Origin: Acidobacteria bacterium AB60
GTDB lineage: Bacteria > Acidobacteriota > Terriglobia > Terriglobales > Acidobacteriaceae
Length of the DNA: 64,000 nucleotides
Assembly (NCBI GenBank): GCA_008682415.1
Contig: VANK01000005.1
Coordinates: forward strand, 248,001-312,000
Reading direction: 5' to 3'
Part shown: piece after piece, positions 12,335-20,165 of the stretch
Layout of the letters: every line of letters begins with the position of its first letter
Position numbering within the stretch: position 1 is the first letter of the stretch
Translations under genes and position numbers: made by a program
Notes under the pieces: model-generated
What the model was told of the DNA's origin: nothing
Database searches by the model: none
The model's input: the letters and a program-made list of their open reading frames with translations, nothing else

Positions 12335-13729
12335 ATGCTCGAATCATCCATTCCGACGACCAGACCGATGACCATGAACAAAACGCAGGAATCATCCCGG
12401 CTGGCAGTGCTCCACGCGCTCGAGATCCTCGACACTCCGCCGGAAGCCGCCTACGACAACATCACGCAGCTCGCCGCCGAATACTTCCGCGCCGACTCCG
12501 CTGTCATTGCCTTCGGAGACGAAACCCGCGTCTGGATCAAGTCCTTCTGGGGAGAGGCGGTGCGCGAGATGCCCCGCGCCAACTCCATCTTCCAGCTGGT
12601 GCTCGAACAGGATGGGCCGGTTACCATTCCCGACCTGCGCACGCATCCCCGCTTTCGCGACCACAAGCTCCGTTTTCGCGAGCGTTCCATGGTCTTCGCT
12701 GTAAGCGTTCCCATTCGCGCAACGGACGGCGAGATTCTCGGCAACCTCACCATCTTCTCCGAGCGGCCGCGCCTTCCCCTCGACCCTCAGGAACTGCAGT
12801 CCCTGGAGCGCATGGCCGAGATGGTCACCAGCCAGCTCGAGCTGCGTCTCCTCCGCAAGCAGCGGCACCCTGAAAAAGAGATAAAGAGTGCCGCCGACAA
12901 GCGCGCCTCCTGGCCCCAGAGCTCCGACCTGCGTCGCGCGCTCGAGTCCGGCGAGTTCGTCCTCCACTACCAGCCCGAGGTTGACCTCGCCACCCGCCGC
13001 ATCGTCGGGCTTGAGGCCCTCATCCGCTGGAATCATCCCGAGCGTGGGCTGATTCCGCCCATGGACTTCATTCCCTTCGCCGAGGAGTGCGGCATGATCC
13101 TCCCCATCGGCGACTGGGGCCTCTCCGAGGCCTGCCGTCAGATCCGCCGCTGGATGCGCCAGAATCCTCAGCAGGACGCGCCCCGCGTGTGCGTCAACCT
13201 CTCCGCCCGCCAGTTCCTCCGCACCGGCCTCGCCGACCACGTCGAAGCCCTGCTCATGCAGTCCGGAACCCAGAGCCGCCAGCTCGGCCTGGAGATGACC
13301 GAGTCCAGCGTCATGCCCAACGTCCACACCGCGATGGAAGTCATGATTAATCTGCGTGCCCTCGGCATCTCCCTCTCCATGGACGACTTCGGCACGGGCT
13401 ACAGCTCCCTCAGCTACCTGCACTCCTTCCCCTTCGATGTGCTCAAGATCGATCGCTCGTTCGTGGGCCGCATCACCGACGGCGCCCAGCCGCTCCAGAT
13501 CGTGCGCACCATCATCGAGCTCGCCCGCATCCTCAACCTCACCGTCGTTGCCGAGGGAATTGAAACCGTTGAGCAATACCGCATGCTCACCCAGATGGGC
13601 TGCCAGTGCGGCCAGGGCTTCTATATCGCCAGGCCCATGCCGGCCGAGCAGATCGATAGCCTGCTGCGCCTGCCCGGCCGCGTCTTGCCCGACCCGGATG
13701 TGCTTGCTGCACAAGGATTTGTTGCATAG
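12335..13729 (+). CDS. GAF-EAL cyclic-di-GMP phosphodiesterase
   Basis: A soluble signalling protein of about 464 residues. An N-terminal GAF domain (about 15-175) begins with [18 protein letters not shown], a typical lead-in to such sensors. A short linker leads to an EAL domain (about 205-455). Catalytic motifs look intact: EALIRW (Glu227), [34 protein letters not shown] and AEGIET. It should hydrolyse cyclic-di-GMP under control of a small ligand or redox cue. No GGDEF domain is present. The start is uncertain: ATGs at 12335, 12368 and 12374 are all in frame and none has a strong ribosome-binding site. Confidence 0.88.
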   Translation: MLESSIPTTRPMTMNKTQESSRLAVLHALEILDTPPEAAYDNITQLAAEYFRADSAVIAFGDETRVWIKSFWGEAVREMPRANSIFQLVLEQDGPVTIPDLRTHPRFRDHKLRFRERSMVFAVSVPIRATDGEILGNLTIFSERPRLPLDPQELQSLERMAEMVTSQLELRLLRKQRHPEKEIKSAADKRASWPQSSDLRRALESGEFVLHYQPEVDLATRRIVGLEALIRWNHPERGLIPPMDFIPFAEECGMILPIGDWGLSEACRQIRRWMRQNPQQDAPRVCVNLSARQFLRTGLADHVEALLMQSGTQSRQLGLEMTESSVMPNVHTAMEVMINLRALGISLSMDDFGTGYSSLSYLHSFPFDVLKIDRSFVGRITDGAQPLQIVRTIIELARILNLTVVAEGIETVEQYRMLTQMGCQCGQGFYIARPMPAEQIDSLLRLPGRVLPDPDVLAAQGFVA

Positions 13730-13737
13730 CAAGCAAG

Positions 13738-13758
13738 GGCCGGAGCCTCCCTCCGGCC
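13738..13758 (+). terminator. Hairpin after the GAF-EAL gene
   Basis: GGCCGGAG pairs with CTCCGGCC across a 5-base loop, 8 bases after the stop codon. No long T-run follows, so it is a probable weak terminator or stabilising hairpin. Confidence 0.45.
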
Positions 13759-13804
13759 AGCCATCCCATTTTGAATCAGCTGCTTGGATCTTCCCATCCC
13801 GGGA

Positions 13805-14410
13805 ATGTCGGAAAATGACATTGACCCGACACAAACTTCAGCCCCCACAAGCCCCGCTATGCTCATGAGCATGCAGCAGTTAGCGTCAGCCGCGCCGGTG
13901 GAGTCCTCTCCTGGGTTCGCAAGCCTGCTGGCCGACCTGACCCTGCCTCCGAAGAAGCCCGTTCAGCGCGACCCCTGTGGCCGCGATCCTGACGGTCTTG
14001 CCCCAGACACCCTTGAGCCCGACTGCCTGACCCTCAGCTACGAACAGGCCCTGCGCCGGCAGCCTTCTGCCAAGACAGCGGAAGACGCCGCGCCGGCGTG
14101 CCTGGCAACGCCGGCTGCAGAGCGTGCCGGCGCCGGAGCTCCTCGCGCGGCAAAAACTCGTCGCTCCGCCAGCATCACCGTCCGCCTCAGCGTGGAGGAG
14201 TCGGAGCAGCTCCACCTGCGCGCAGCCGAGGCCGGCCTGACCGTCTCCGCCTACCTCCGGTCCTGCGCCCTCGAGGTGGAGACCCTCCGCGCCGAGGTCA
14301 AATCCACCCTCGCTCAGCTCCGTTCTGCCCCTGCCCCGCAACCCGCGCACCGTGCCGCGCCGCGCCGATGGACTCTTCCCTGGCAACGCCTGTTCCGCAA
14401 AGGTTCCTGA
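13805..14410 (+). CDS. Putative ribbon-helix-helix protein
   Basis: About 201 residues. The N-terminal two thirds is low complexity (Pro, Ala, Asp) with no recognised fold. Near the C-terminus RRSASITVRLSVEESEQL followed by EAGLTVSAYLRSCALEVE resembles an Arc/MobC-type ribbon-helix-helix: a short strand, then two helices with the TVSAYLR turn. This suggests DNA binding or partner binding. A basic tail follows. No relaxase or toxin gene is adjacent, so a mobilisation or antitoxin role is not supported. The ATG at 13805 is chosen over an upstream TTG; an ATG at 13859 is also possible. Confidence 0.6.
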   Translation: MSENDIDPTQTSAPTSPAMLMSMQQLASAAPVESSPGFASLLADLTLPPKKPVQRDPCGRDPDGLAPDTLEPDCLTLSYEQALRRQPSAKTAEDAAPACLATPAAERAGAGAPRAAKTRRSASITVRLSVEESEQLHLRAAEAGLTVSAYLRSCALEVETLRAEVKSTLAQLRSAPAPQPAHRAAPRRWTLPWQRLFRKGS

Positions 14411-14445
14411 AGCCTCAACCCCGCCCTGGCCGCTCGGCCCTGCGC

Positions 14446-15873
14446 TCACTCCACTTCCAGCACCAGGCACTTGAGATACTCGGTCTCCGGAAGGTTCAGG
14501 ATCACCGGGTGATCGGGAGCCGCGCCGCGGCGCTCCAGCAGCCGCACCCGGCGGTGCGCATCCGCGGCCGCGGAGGCCACCGCGCCCTCCAGGTCTGCCC
14601 AGCCCACGTGATGCGAGCACGAACAGGTAACCAGCAGGCCGCCCGAACGCACCATCTTGAGCACGCGCAGGTTCAGTTCCTTGTAGCCGCGCAGCGCGCC
14701 CTCCACGGCCCGCTTCGACTTTGCGAACGCCGGAGGATCGAGCACAATCGCATCGAACCGCTGGCCGCCGTCGGACCAGTCGCGCAGCAGCTCGAATGCA
14801 TCCGCCTCCACCCACTCCACCGCCGCGCCGAGCCGCTCGCGATTTGCGTCGAGGTTGCGCTCCGCCACCTCCAGCGAGGCGCGCGAGGCATCGATGCCGA
14901 TAACCTCCGCGCAGGCCTGCGCGAGGTGCAGGGCGAACCCGCCCTGGTAGGTGCAGACGTCCAGCGCCCGCCCGTTTGCGGCGGAGCGCCGGGCATACTC
15001 CCGCGCCGCGGCATAGTTGTTCCGCTGGTCGAGGAACGCCCCCGTCTTCTGTCCCGCGTTGGCGTCGTATTCGAACCTGAGGCCGTTGAGGTGAAAGGCC
15101 GTCCGCGTCAGCGGCGCCTCATTCTCTGCCGCCCACAACGGCGTGGTCGCCGGCGCCGAAAGGCCCTCCAGCTCGCGGACACGCGGATCGGGGCGTTCAA
15201 AGATCGCCGCCGGCGACAGCTCCTCGCGCAGGGTGCGCACGCACAGATCGCGCATCGTCGCTGAATCCAGCCCCTTGGCCAGCAGTTGCAGCACGATCAG
15301 CTCCCCATACTTGTCCACCACCAGCCCCGGCAGCTCGTCCGCCTCGCTGAATACCAGGCGGGTCGAATCCGTGTCCTGCGGCCGAAGCAGCGGGAGCCGC
15401 CGCTGGATGGAGCGGCGCAGCCGGTCCTCCGCCACTTGAAGCCATTGCGCCTCACCCAAAGACTCGCGCGCCACCAGGCGGAGGGCGATCTGCGACGAAG
15501 GACTGTACAGCGCCGTGCCCAGCAGCAGCCCTCGGCTGTCGGCCACCGGAACCAGGAATGAGTTCGCGTTGGAGGGGCTCCGTTCCACATCGGAGGCGTA
15601 GACCCAGACATGGCCGGCACGGATCCGGTCAGCGGCCCGGCGGCTGACGATCGCACCCGTGGCCGGAAACTCGGGGGCGGCGGGGCGCTCCTGCGCCGGG
15701 CGCGGCGCGGCCGGCTTCGCGGTCCCACCCGTCGCCGGGCGGCCGGCGGGACGGGCCGATGCTGGTTGGCCCGCAGCGCGGCCCGGCGCTGCTTTGCCCG
15801 CAGGGCGGCCCGGCTTGGCAGCCCCCCGCCCCTGCGGCCTCCCCTCCATCGGCGTTTTGTCTCTCTTGCCCAT
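14446..15873 (-). CDS. Class I rRNA methyltransferase, RlmI (YccW) type
   Basis: About 475 residues. After a low-complexity Gly/Ala/Pro/Arg-rich N-terminus (about 65 residues) comes a PUA-like domain (ADRIRAGHVWVYASDVE), then a central domain and a Rossmann methyltransferase: motif I region ALDVCTYQGGFAL, acidic SAM-binding IGIDASRASLEV, and catalytic-loop LDPPAFAKSK. This matches RlmI, which makes 5-methylcytosine in 23S rRNA. The basic, disordered N-terminal extension is longer than in the E. coli enzyme (about 396 aa) and may aid rRNA binding. The start at 15873 is chosen because the only longer start (TTG at 15933) lies against a terminator hairpin. Confidence 0.85.
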   Translation of the reverse strand: MGKRDKTPMEGRPQGRGAAKPGRPAGKAAPGRAAGQPASARPAGRPATGGTAKPAAPRPAQERPAAPEFPATGAIVSRRAADRIRAGHVWVYASDVERSPSNANSFLVPVADSRGLLLGTALYSPSSQIALRLVARESLGEAQWLQVAEDRLRRSIQRRLPLLRPQDTDSTRLVFSEADELPGLVVDKYGELIVLQLLAKGLDSATMRDLCVRTLREELSPAAIFERPDPRVRELEGLSAPATTPLWAAENEAPLTRTAFHLNGLRFEYDANAGQKTGAFLDQRNNYAAAREYARRSAANGRALDVCTYQGGFALHLAQACAEVIGIDASRASLEVAERNLDANRERLGAAVEWVEADAFELLRDWSDGGQRFDAIVLDPPAFAKSKRAVEGALRGYKELNLRVLKMVRSGGLLVTCSCSHHVGWADLEGAVASAAADAHRRVRLLERRGAAPDHPVILNLPETEYLKCLVLEVE

Positions 15874-15934
15874 CCGCGAACCAGTAGGAGCCGGTGGCTC
15901 CCTGAGCCAATGTAATTCACTGGGGGAAGACAAT

Positions 15935-15959
15935 GAGCCCCGGCCGTCGGCCGGGGCTC
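15935..15959 (-). terminator. Terminator after the cytochrome c gene
   Basis: A perfect 11-bp stem (GAGCCCCGGCC/GGCCGGGGCTC) with a 3-base loop lies 23 bases downstream of the cytochrome c stop on the minus strand and is followed by ATTGTCTTCCCCC. It is likely an intrinsic terminator separating that gene from the methyltransferase. Confidence 0.7.
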
Positions 15960-15982
15960 GTTGCGGGGCAATCAGGATGCGC

Positions 15983-16411
15983 CTACTTCACCTGCATACT
16001 CTGCAGGTACCGGCTCAGGTTGGACATGCGCAAGTCCTTCTCCTGAGAGTTAGCCACGTTCATGCGAGAGAAGATGGGACCCCATACGGGCATCTGCTCC
16101 GAGCCGTGCGCGCTGATCTCGGTGCCGAACTGCAGGACGGCCATCACGTGCGAATCGGGGTATTTGCCGCGGTTGTTCCGCGCCAGCGCCGTCAGGTCGA
16201 CGGGAGGGGATTTGAGCGCCTGGGCGGCGGGCCCTCTGCCGCGTCCATCCACCCCATGGCAGGGGGCGCAGTAGCTGTTGTACATCTGGCGGCCGTCGGT
16301 GGGATTGGTCTTGTTGGCGGGGATGGTGACCCTGTTTTTGGTTTGGTCCGCGTAGCCCACGGCCAAAAGAAGCCCAGCCGTAAAGGCTACTAGGGATAGG
16401 TGTTTCCGCAT
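15983..16411 (-). CDS. Secreted mono-haem cytochrome c
   Basis: A 142-residue protein with an N-terminal signal (MRKHLSLVAFTAGLLLAVG) and one c-type haem site, CAPCH (Cys48, Cys51, His52), typical of class I cytochrome c. A downstream Met in MPVWGPIF is the likely sixth ligand. It would carry electrons in the periplasm. The start at 16411 is supported by GAGGAC at good spacing. No oxidase or dehydrogenase gene is adjacent, so its redox partner is unknown. Confidence 0.9.
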   Translation of the reverse strand: MRKHLSLVAFTAGLLLAVGYADQTKNRVTIPANKTNPTDGRQMYNSYCAPCHGVDGRGRGPAAQALKSPPVDLTALARNNRGKYPDSHVMAVLQFGTEISAHGSEQMPVWGPIFSRMNVANSQEKDLRMSNLSRYLQSMQVK

Positions 16412-16833
16412 AAAGTCCTCGGTTCTGGACCTCAAGTCCGAAGGGGACTTTACGCCCGGCGAGCGGGGTGCGGGCTGTGACTGCGGACACACACCAAGGG
16501 GCCCGCAAGCACCGACAAGTCATGGCGATACGGACTAATCTCCGGTTGCATCTCCCCATCTCGCCGGCCACCTGCCGCCCGGCGAAACGGCCCCCGGGGA
16601 GGCGGCGGAGACGCGGAAAATGCCCCCTGTTTCCGTCCGGCAGCTTTGCATTACCTTTGGTGCAAAACTTGTGGTTTCGCCGAATATTCGTGGCGAAACG
16701 CGACTACATATGTAGTAAGAAAACGAGGAAGCGGACCCGGATGATCCAGAACGCCGGAGGAGGCGTCCGGGAGCCCTTTCGGACCGGGCGGGTCCGGTTT
16801 CGGAGGGGTTCGGTGTACACTGCCGGGGAAACT
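16412..16833. other. Divergent intergenic region between cytochrome c and DUF1801 genes
   Basis: About 422 bases without a convincing gene. The left part is GC-rich. The middle (about 16640-16730) dips in GC and carries three successive dyad symmetries, listed separately. The right part leads to the downstream gene. The open frame running through from 16468 lacks a start signal and is probably non-coding before 16834. Confidence 0.55.
16645..16715. promoter_or_regulatory. Cluster of three palindromes
   Basis: Three inverted repeats lie in 71 bases. TTTGCA/TGCAAA spans 16645-16666. GTTTCGCC/GGCGAAAC spans 16674-16699 and encloses the small palindrome GAATATTC. CTACATATGTAG, a perfect 12-bp palindrome, spans 16704-16715. 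They sit in a divergent promoter region and look like stacked operator sites for dimeric regulators; no adjacent regulator gene is present. Confidence 0.5.
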
Positions 16834-17472
16834 ATGGCCACCCCCAAACTGAATCCCAAGGTCGACGCGTATATCGCGAAGGCGCAGCCCTTCGCGCAGC
16901 CCATCCTGGCGCACATCCGCAAACTGGTCCACAAAGGCTGCCCGGAGATCGAGGAGACAATCAAGTGGAGCCGCCCCTTCTTCGAGTACAAGGGCAACAT
17001 CCTGTGCAACATGGCGGCCTTCAAGGAGCACTGCAGCATGGGCTTCTGGGGGCAGGAGATCGCCGGGGTGCTGCGCGCGGCCAAGCGCGTGTCCGACGGG
17101 GACGGGATGGGCACCTTCGGCAAGATCGCGCGGGTTGAGGACCTGCCCGGCGACAAGGAGCTGGTGGGCTGGGTGAAGCAGGCGGCGGCGTTTGTGGACG
17201 AGGGCACGTACACCAGCCCCATTTCCGCGCGGCGCACGGTGGTGAAGGCGCCCAAGCCGGAGCTGGCGATGCCAGCGGAGTTCTCTGCGGCTCTGAAGAA
17301 GAACAAGAAGGCGGCGGCGGTGTTCGAAGGGTTCAGCCCGAGCTGCAAGCGCGAGTACCTGGAGTGGTTCGCGGAGGCCAAGCGGCCGGAGACGCGGGAG
17401 AAGCGGATCGAGCAGGCGGTGGCGTGGATCGCGGAGGGGAAGCAGAGGAACTGGAAGTATCAGAACTGCTGA
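16834..17472 (+). CDS. DUF1801/YdeI-like protein
   Basis: A 212-residue cytoplasmic protein. Residues about 1-115 match the DUF1801 (YdhG-like) fold: VDAYIAKAQPFAQPILAHIR, then PEIEETIKWSRPFFEYKGNILCNMAAFK. The C-terminal part has the YdeI/bacteriocin-protection pattern: FEGFSPSCKREYLEWFAEAKRPETREKRI. This two-part arrangement is common in soil bacteria; no biochemical activity is firmly known. The ATG at 16834 follows GGGGAA. It faces the cytochrome c gene across the palindrome cluster. Confidence 0.85.
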   Translation: MATPKLNPKVDAYIAKAQPFAQPILAHIRKLVHKGCPEIEETIKWSRPFFEYKGNILCNMAAFKEHCSMGFWGQEIAGVLRAAKRVSDGDGMGTFGKIARVEDLPGDKELVGWVKQAAAFVDEGTYTSPISARRTVVKAPKPELAMPAEFSAALKKNKKAAAVFEGFSPSCKREYLEWFAEAKRPETREKRIEQAVAWIAEGKQRNWKYQNC

Positions 17473-17476
17473 AAGG

Positions 17477-17508
17477 CAGTGGTCAGTGATCAGTAGTCAG
17501 TGATCAGG
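17477..17508. repeat. Short dispersed repeat (GTCAGTGATCAG type)
   Basis: Four tandem degenerate copies of a roughly 8-base CAGTGATC-like unit lie directly after the stop of the DUF1801 gene and reach into the 3' end of the decayed methyltransferase. The same motif recurs near 22.3, 23.6, 43.0 and 57.6 kb. Confidence 0.75.
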
Positions 17509-17854
17509 GCTGGGGTGTTTGGGGGCGAGCAGGACTTCGGTTTCGATGTGCTCGTAGAAGAGGCCGGTGGGATTGTGGCGGAGGAGGGCGGCGCGGGACC
17601 GTGACCCGGCGAGACGCATGCCTTCGGCGATCATCGCGGCATCCGGATCGAGGGCGAGGACTTCGCCGGCGGCGCGGGACAGGGGGGATGGCGAGGGTTC
17701 CCGGCCCGCATCCCAGATCGAGGGCGGTTGCGCCGTGGTGCAGGTGGAAGCGCTCGACGATGCAGTCGATGGCCGCCTGCGGATAGGGCGCGCGGAAGCG
17801 GTCGTAGTAGGGGGCCGTTCCGGCAAAGGGCGAAGGGTCCGTCTGCGGATCCAT
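17497..17854 (-). pseudogene. Decayed SAM-dependent methyltransferase
   Basis: The minus-strand frame starting at 17854 encodes a normal class I methyltransferase N-terminus (FAGTAPYYDRFRAPYP, motif I ALDLGCGPGTLAI). It then loses phase at a run of six C (plus-strand G at 17682-17687). Removing one C restores PLSRAAGEVLALDPDAAMI in the neighbouring frame. That frame continues directly into RAALLRHNPTGLFYEHIETEVLLA, which resembles the extreme C-terminus of such enzymes, so roughly half of the domain is missing. The total is about 118 residues against about 250 expected. A frameshift plus an internal deletion make this a pseudogene; the one-base shift alone could be a sequencing error. Confidence 0.75.
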
Positions 17855-17943
17855 CTCTGGATTGGAGCACGACGGCCCATGTCTCCAATCCGGGCTTCGT
17901 GGGGAGTTTAGTTCCCAGGACCTGTGGGTTGAGGTCCGTGCTT

Positions 17944-17969
17944 CCCGGGTCCGAAGATTCGGACCCGGG
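17944..17969. repeat. Perfect 12-bp inverted repeat
   Basis: CCCGGGTCCGAA and TTCGGACCCGGG flank a 2-base centre. It stands just ahead of the tandem hairpin-repeat array and may be a related mobile-like intergenic element or a terminator. No gene is attached to it. Confidence 0.6.
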
Positions 17970-18000
17970 GCACCCGCGGTGTCGGTGGATTGAGAAAAAG

Positions 18001-18391
18001 CAAAGGCAAGAACAACTGCGGGTTCTTCGACTCCCGCTTCGCTTTGCGAAGCGTCCGCTCAGAATGACATCGCAGTGGGGGAGTGGGCATCCCAAAAAAG
18101 CAAAGGCAAGAACAACTGCGGGTTCTTCGACTCCCGCTTCGCTTTGCGAAGCGTCCGCTCAGAATGACATCGCAGTGCGGAAGTGGGCATCCCAAAAAGC
18201 AAAGGCAAGAACAACTGCGGGTTCTTCGACTCCCGCTTCGCTTTGCGAAGCGTCCGCTCAGAATGACATCGCAGTGGGAGTGGGCATCCCAAAAAAGACA
18301 AAGGCAAGAACAACTGCGGGTTCTTCGGCTGCGTCGGCGCGAGCGCGCCGACTGCGCTCAGAATGACAGGGCTTTGGGCAGAATGACAGGC
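18001..18391. repeat. Four tandem copies of a ~99-bp hairpin-containing repeat
   Basis: Copies begin at 18001, 18101, 18200 and 18299 (CAAAGGCAAGAACAACTGCG...). Each carries GGGTTCTTCG, then a hairpin, then CTCAGAATGACA. The first three share the hairpin CGCTTCGC-TTT-GCGAAGCG and are nearly identical. The fourth keeps the flanks but has a different, still perfectly paired stem, GTCGGCGC-GAGC-GCGCCGAC. These are not CRISPR: units are long, almost identical, with no variable spacers. Open frames through the array are artefacts of its periodicity. Confidence 0.88.
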
Positions 18392-18392
18392 G

Positions 18393-18923
18393 CTATGGGG
18401 TGGGAAGAGGGAGGTTGGAGGCGTGGAGGTGGGCGATCTTCCAGCCGTCGGGGGTGTGGCGGAGGAGGAGGGAGCGGCGGCTGAGGGTGGAGCCCTGGGT
18501 GAGGTGGAAGGTGGCGAGGGCGAGGTTGGGGGCGAGGGTGTCGATGCGGAGGTTTTGGGGCTGGAGGTGCATGTAGGGGGGCTGGGTGCGGCCGCTCTCC
18601 TTCTGGATGCGGGCGAAGACGCCGAGCCAGGCTTTTTCGAAGGCGTCGGGTGTGGCTTTGGAGGCCTCGAGGCGCCGGAGGTTGGGGGCGGCGGGGTGGA
18701 ACATGGTGGCGTCGGGGGCGAAGAAGGCGCGGAAGGCGGGCCAGTCGAGGTTGTCGAAGGCGGTGAGGAAGGCGGTCAGCGTCTGCTCGACGGAGGGGAC
18801 GGGTTCTGCGTTTTGCGCGCGGCTGCGGCTGGAGAGCAGGAGCCCCGCGAGGGACTGCAGGATGGTGCGGCGATTGAGAAGATGGACTGGCAGAGAGAGC
18901 CTCGCAAATGCCTCGGATTCGAT
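18393..18923 (-). CDS. Secreted NTF2-like (SnoaL/DUF4440) protein with unclear 5' end
   Basis: The open frame encodes a Tat/Sec-like leader (NRRTILQSLAGLLLSSRSRAQ) followed by an NTF2-like fold: VEQTLTAFLTAFDNLDWPAF, FFAPDATMFHP, and a C-terminal SLLLRHTPDGWKIAHLHAS strand pair. Such proteins are small-ligand-binding or enzymatic cones. No ATG, GTG or TTG precedes the leader in frame; the frame is closed by a stop at 18924-18926. The first in-frame ATG (18704) is inside the fold and would give a broken 103-residue protein. The 5' end was therefore probably removed or altered at the border of the neighbouring low-GC cassette, or the gene starts at a rare codon such as CTG. Confidence 0.55.
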   Translation of the reverse strand: MESEAFARLSLPVHLLNRRTILQSLAGLLLSSRSRAQNAEPVPSVEQTLTAFLTAFDNLDWPAFRAFFAPDATMFHPAAPNLRRLEASKATPDAFEKAWLGVFARIQKESGRTQPPYMHLQPQNLRIDTLAPNLALATFHLTQGSTLSRRSLLLRHTPDGWKIAHLHASNLPLPTP

Positions 18924-18928
18924 CTAAT

Positions 18929-19381
18929 CTATGTTGAGCTTAATGACTCCTCACCTTCTGGTGTGACGTAGAAGCCTTCACCTGCCTTTACACAAAAACC
19001 CTTCTTGACATTCTGATTCAGAATATCGGCGGGGTTCCCGAGCCTCTGCTGCTGCGCCTCTGCTAAGGCCTTCACCACGGATGCAGTCTGAATATTTGTC
19101 TGCCCCTGGCGTTTCAACCAGACTGCAGTCGCGAGGAAGCGCTTGTTCTGACTTGTTCCCGCGCTTACTTCTTTGAGGAAGATCGCTAGAGGCACTGCGT
19201 CTACTGGCATTTCCGCAGTGGATCCGCCGTTGCCGTTCACCTTCGACGGTCGGCTTGACTGGATCCCCAGCTCTCTAATTTGAGAGATGAATACTTCAAG
19301 CTTTGCGTCGACCCATGTTTCGGTTCCTTCTGCACTAAACTTCATCGTCCCGATTTCAATGGCTAAACGTGCTTCGCCCAT
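18929..19381 (-). CDS. Unrecognised protein, cassette gene 3 (possible winged helix)
   Basis: 150 residues, third gene of a lower-GC minus-strand cassette. The N-terminus has alternating charged and hydrophobic strands and helices (EIGTMKFSAEGTETWVD, then LEVFISQIREL). From about residue 75 it resembles a winged helix: KRFLATAVWLKRQG, then TASVVKALAEAQQQRLGNPA, then LNQNVKKGFC and the wing GEGFYVTPEG. That pattern (helix, recognition helix, short beta wing ending VTPEG) is like DNA-binding domains seen in several defence-associated proteins. It starts 64 bases after the previous gene. No function is assigned. Confidence 0.6.
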   Translation of the reverse strand: MGEARLAIEIGTMKFSAEGTETWVDAKLEVFISQIRELGIQSSRPSKVNGNGGSTAEMPVDAVPLAIFLKEVSAGTSQNKRFLATAVWLKRQGQTNIQTASVVKALAEAQQQRLGNPADILNQNVKKGFCVKAGEGFYVTPEGEESLSST

Positions 19382-19445
19382 ATCGCTCTTCCTTTCGGTT
19401 TATCCAGTGCGGTCACGGTGATGCAATTGAGTCAGCCGATCGAAG

Positions 19446-20165
19446 TCACTCCTTTAGCCGTGCAATATTGATCAGTTCCTCGATCGCTGTCCGCGCACCC
19501 GAGCGTATCCTCTCCAATTCCGGCCGAACGGCGTTGATTCGTCGATTGTGCGCTGACCGATCCCCGTGCTCTTTCATTTCTTTCAGCGCAGACTTCGCCT
19601 CGCGACCGAGATCAAGCCCGTTTTGGCCACATGCTCGATCAACTAACGCCCCCATCATTAGGTAATTTCCGTCAGAGTCTTTGATCTCACCCTGTCTCTT
19701 GAGCTTTTCGTAGGCTTCAATAATGAGAGTCTCGGCGATCCGCCTTAACAGCACAGCAGCAGCATCGTAAAATTTGTGGTCCCAACAGCCACACAATTGT
19801 ATGGCTACCTTTTCGATGTAATTTCTCGTTCCCTTCCAGATTTCTTCGGGAATATATGCGTTCGAAAGATCAACAACAGGTGCTTCTCCCGCTCCATGTA
19901 AGAGTTTGCGGATCTGATCCGCGCGGCCTGCTTTTATCCGGTAACGCCCTTGAACTTTGATCACGTCCGGAGACCTATTCAGGTCTTTTTCCAATTGGGC
20001 CCGGTTCGGATTCCCGACTCGCATGTCGATCATCTTCTTGCTGATCGCATAGGTCGTCAGAGCCTGACCGCCAGTCTGCGATTCATTCCACAGAATCAAA
20101 ACTGCCTTATCAGAGGCTGAAAGGCTGCCGTCGGACAGAATGCTTTGGAGGTCTGCGCCGGTCAT
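19446..20165 (-). CDS. Unrecognised protein, cassette gene 2 (DUF4145/HEPN-like C-terminus)
   Basis: 239 residues. The N-terminal 85 residues look like a winged-helix module (SASDKAVLILWNES, TYAISKKMID, VIKVQGRYRI). After a linker, an all-helical C-terminus (about 110-239) contains LLRRIAETLIIEAYEKL and LKEMKEHGDRSAHNRR, the arrangement seen in DUF4145/HEPN-like domains, where a conserved His lies in a (G)D/N-x-x-AH motif. Such domains are often RNases or RNA-binding parts of defence systems. The classical HEPN R-x4-6-H spacing is not obvious, so catalysis is unproven. Its ATG overlaps the upstream gene's stop by 4 bases, indicating coupling. Confidence 0.65.
   Translation of the reverse strand: MTGADLQSILSDGSLSASDKAVLILWNESQTGGQALTTYAISKKMIDMRVGNPNRAQLEKDLNRSPDVIKVQGRYRIKAGRADQIRKLLHGAGEAPVVDLSNAYIPEEIWKGTRNYIEKVAIQLCGCWDHKFYDAAAVLLRRIAETLIIEAYEKLKRQGEIKDSDGNYLMMGALVDRACGQNGLDLGREAKSALKEMKEHGDRSAHNRRINAVRPELERIRSGARTAIEELINIARLKE

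Noticed and set aside
18001..18391. CRISPR-like array
   Set aside because: Units are about 99 bp and nearly identical throughout, with no unique spacers and no cas genes; it is a tandem hairpin repeat.
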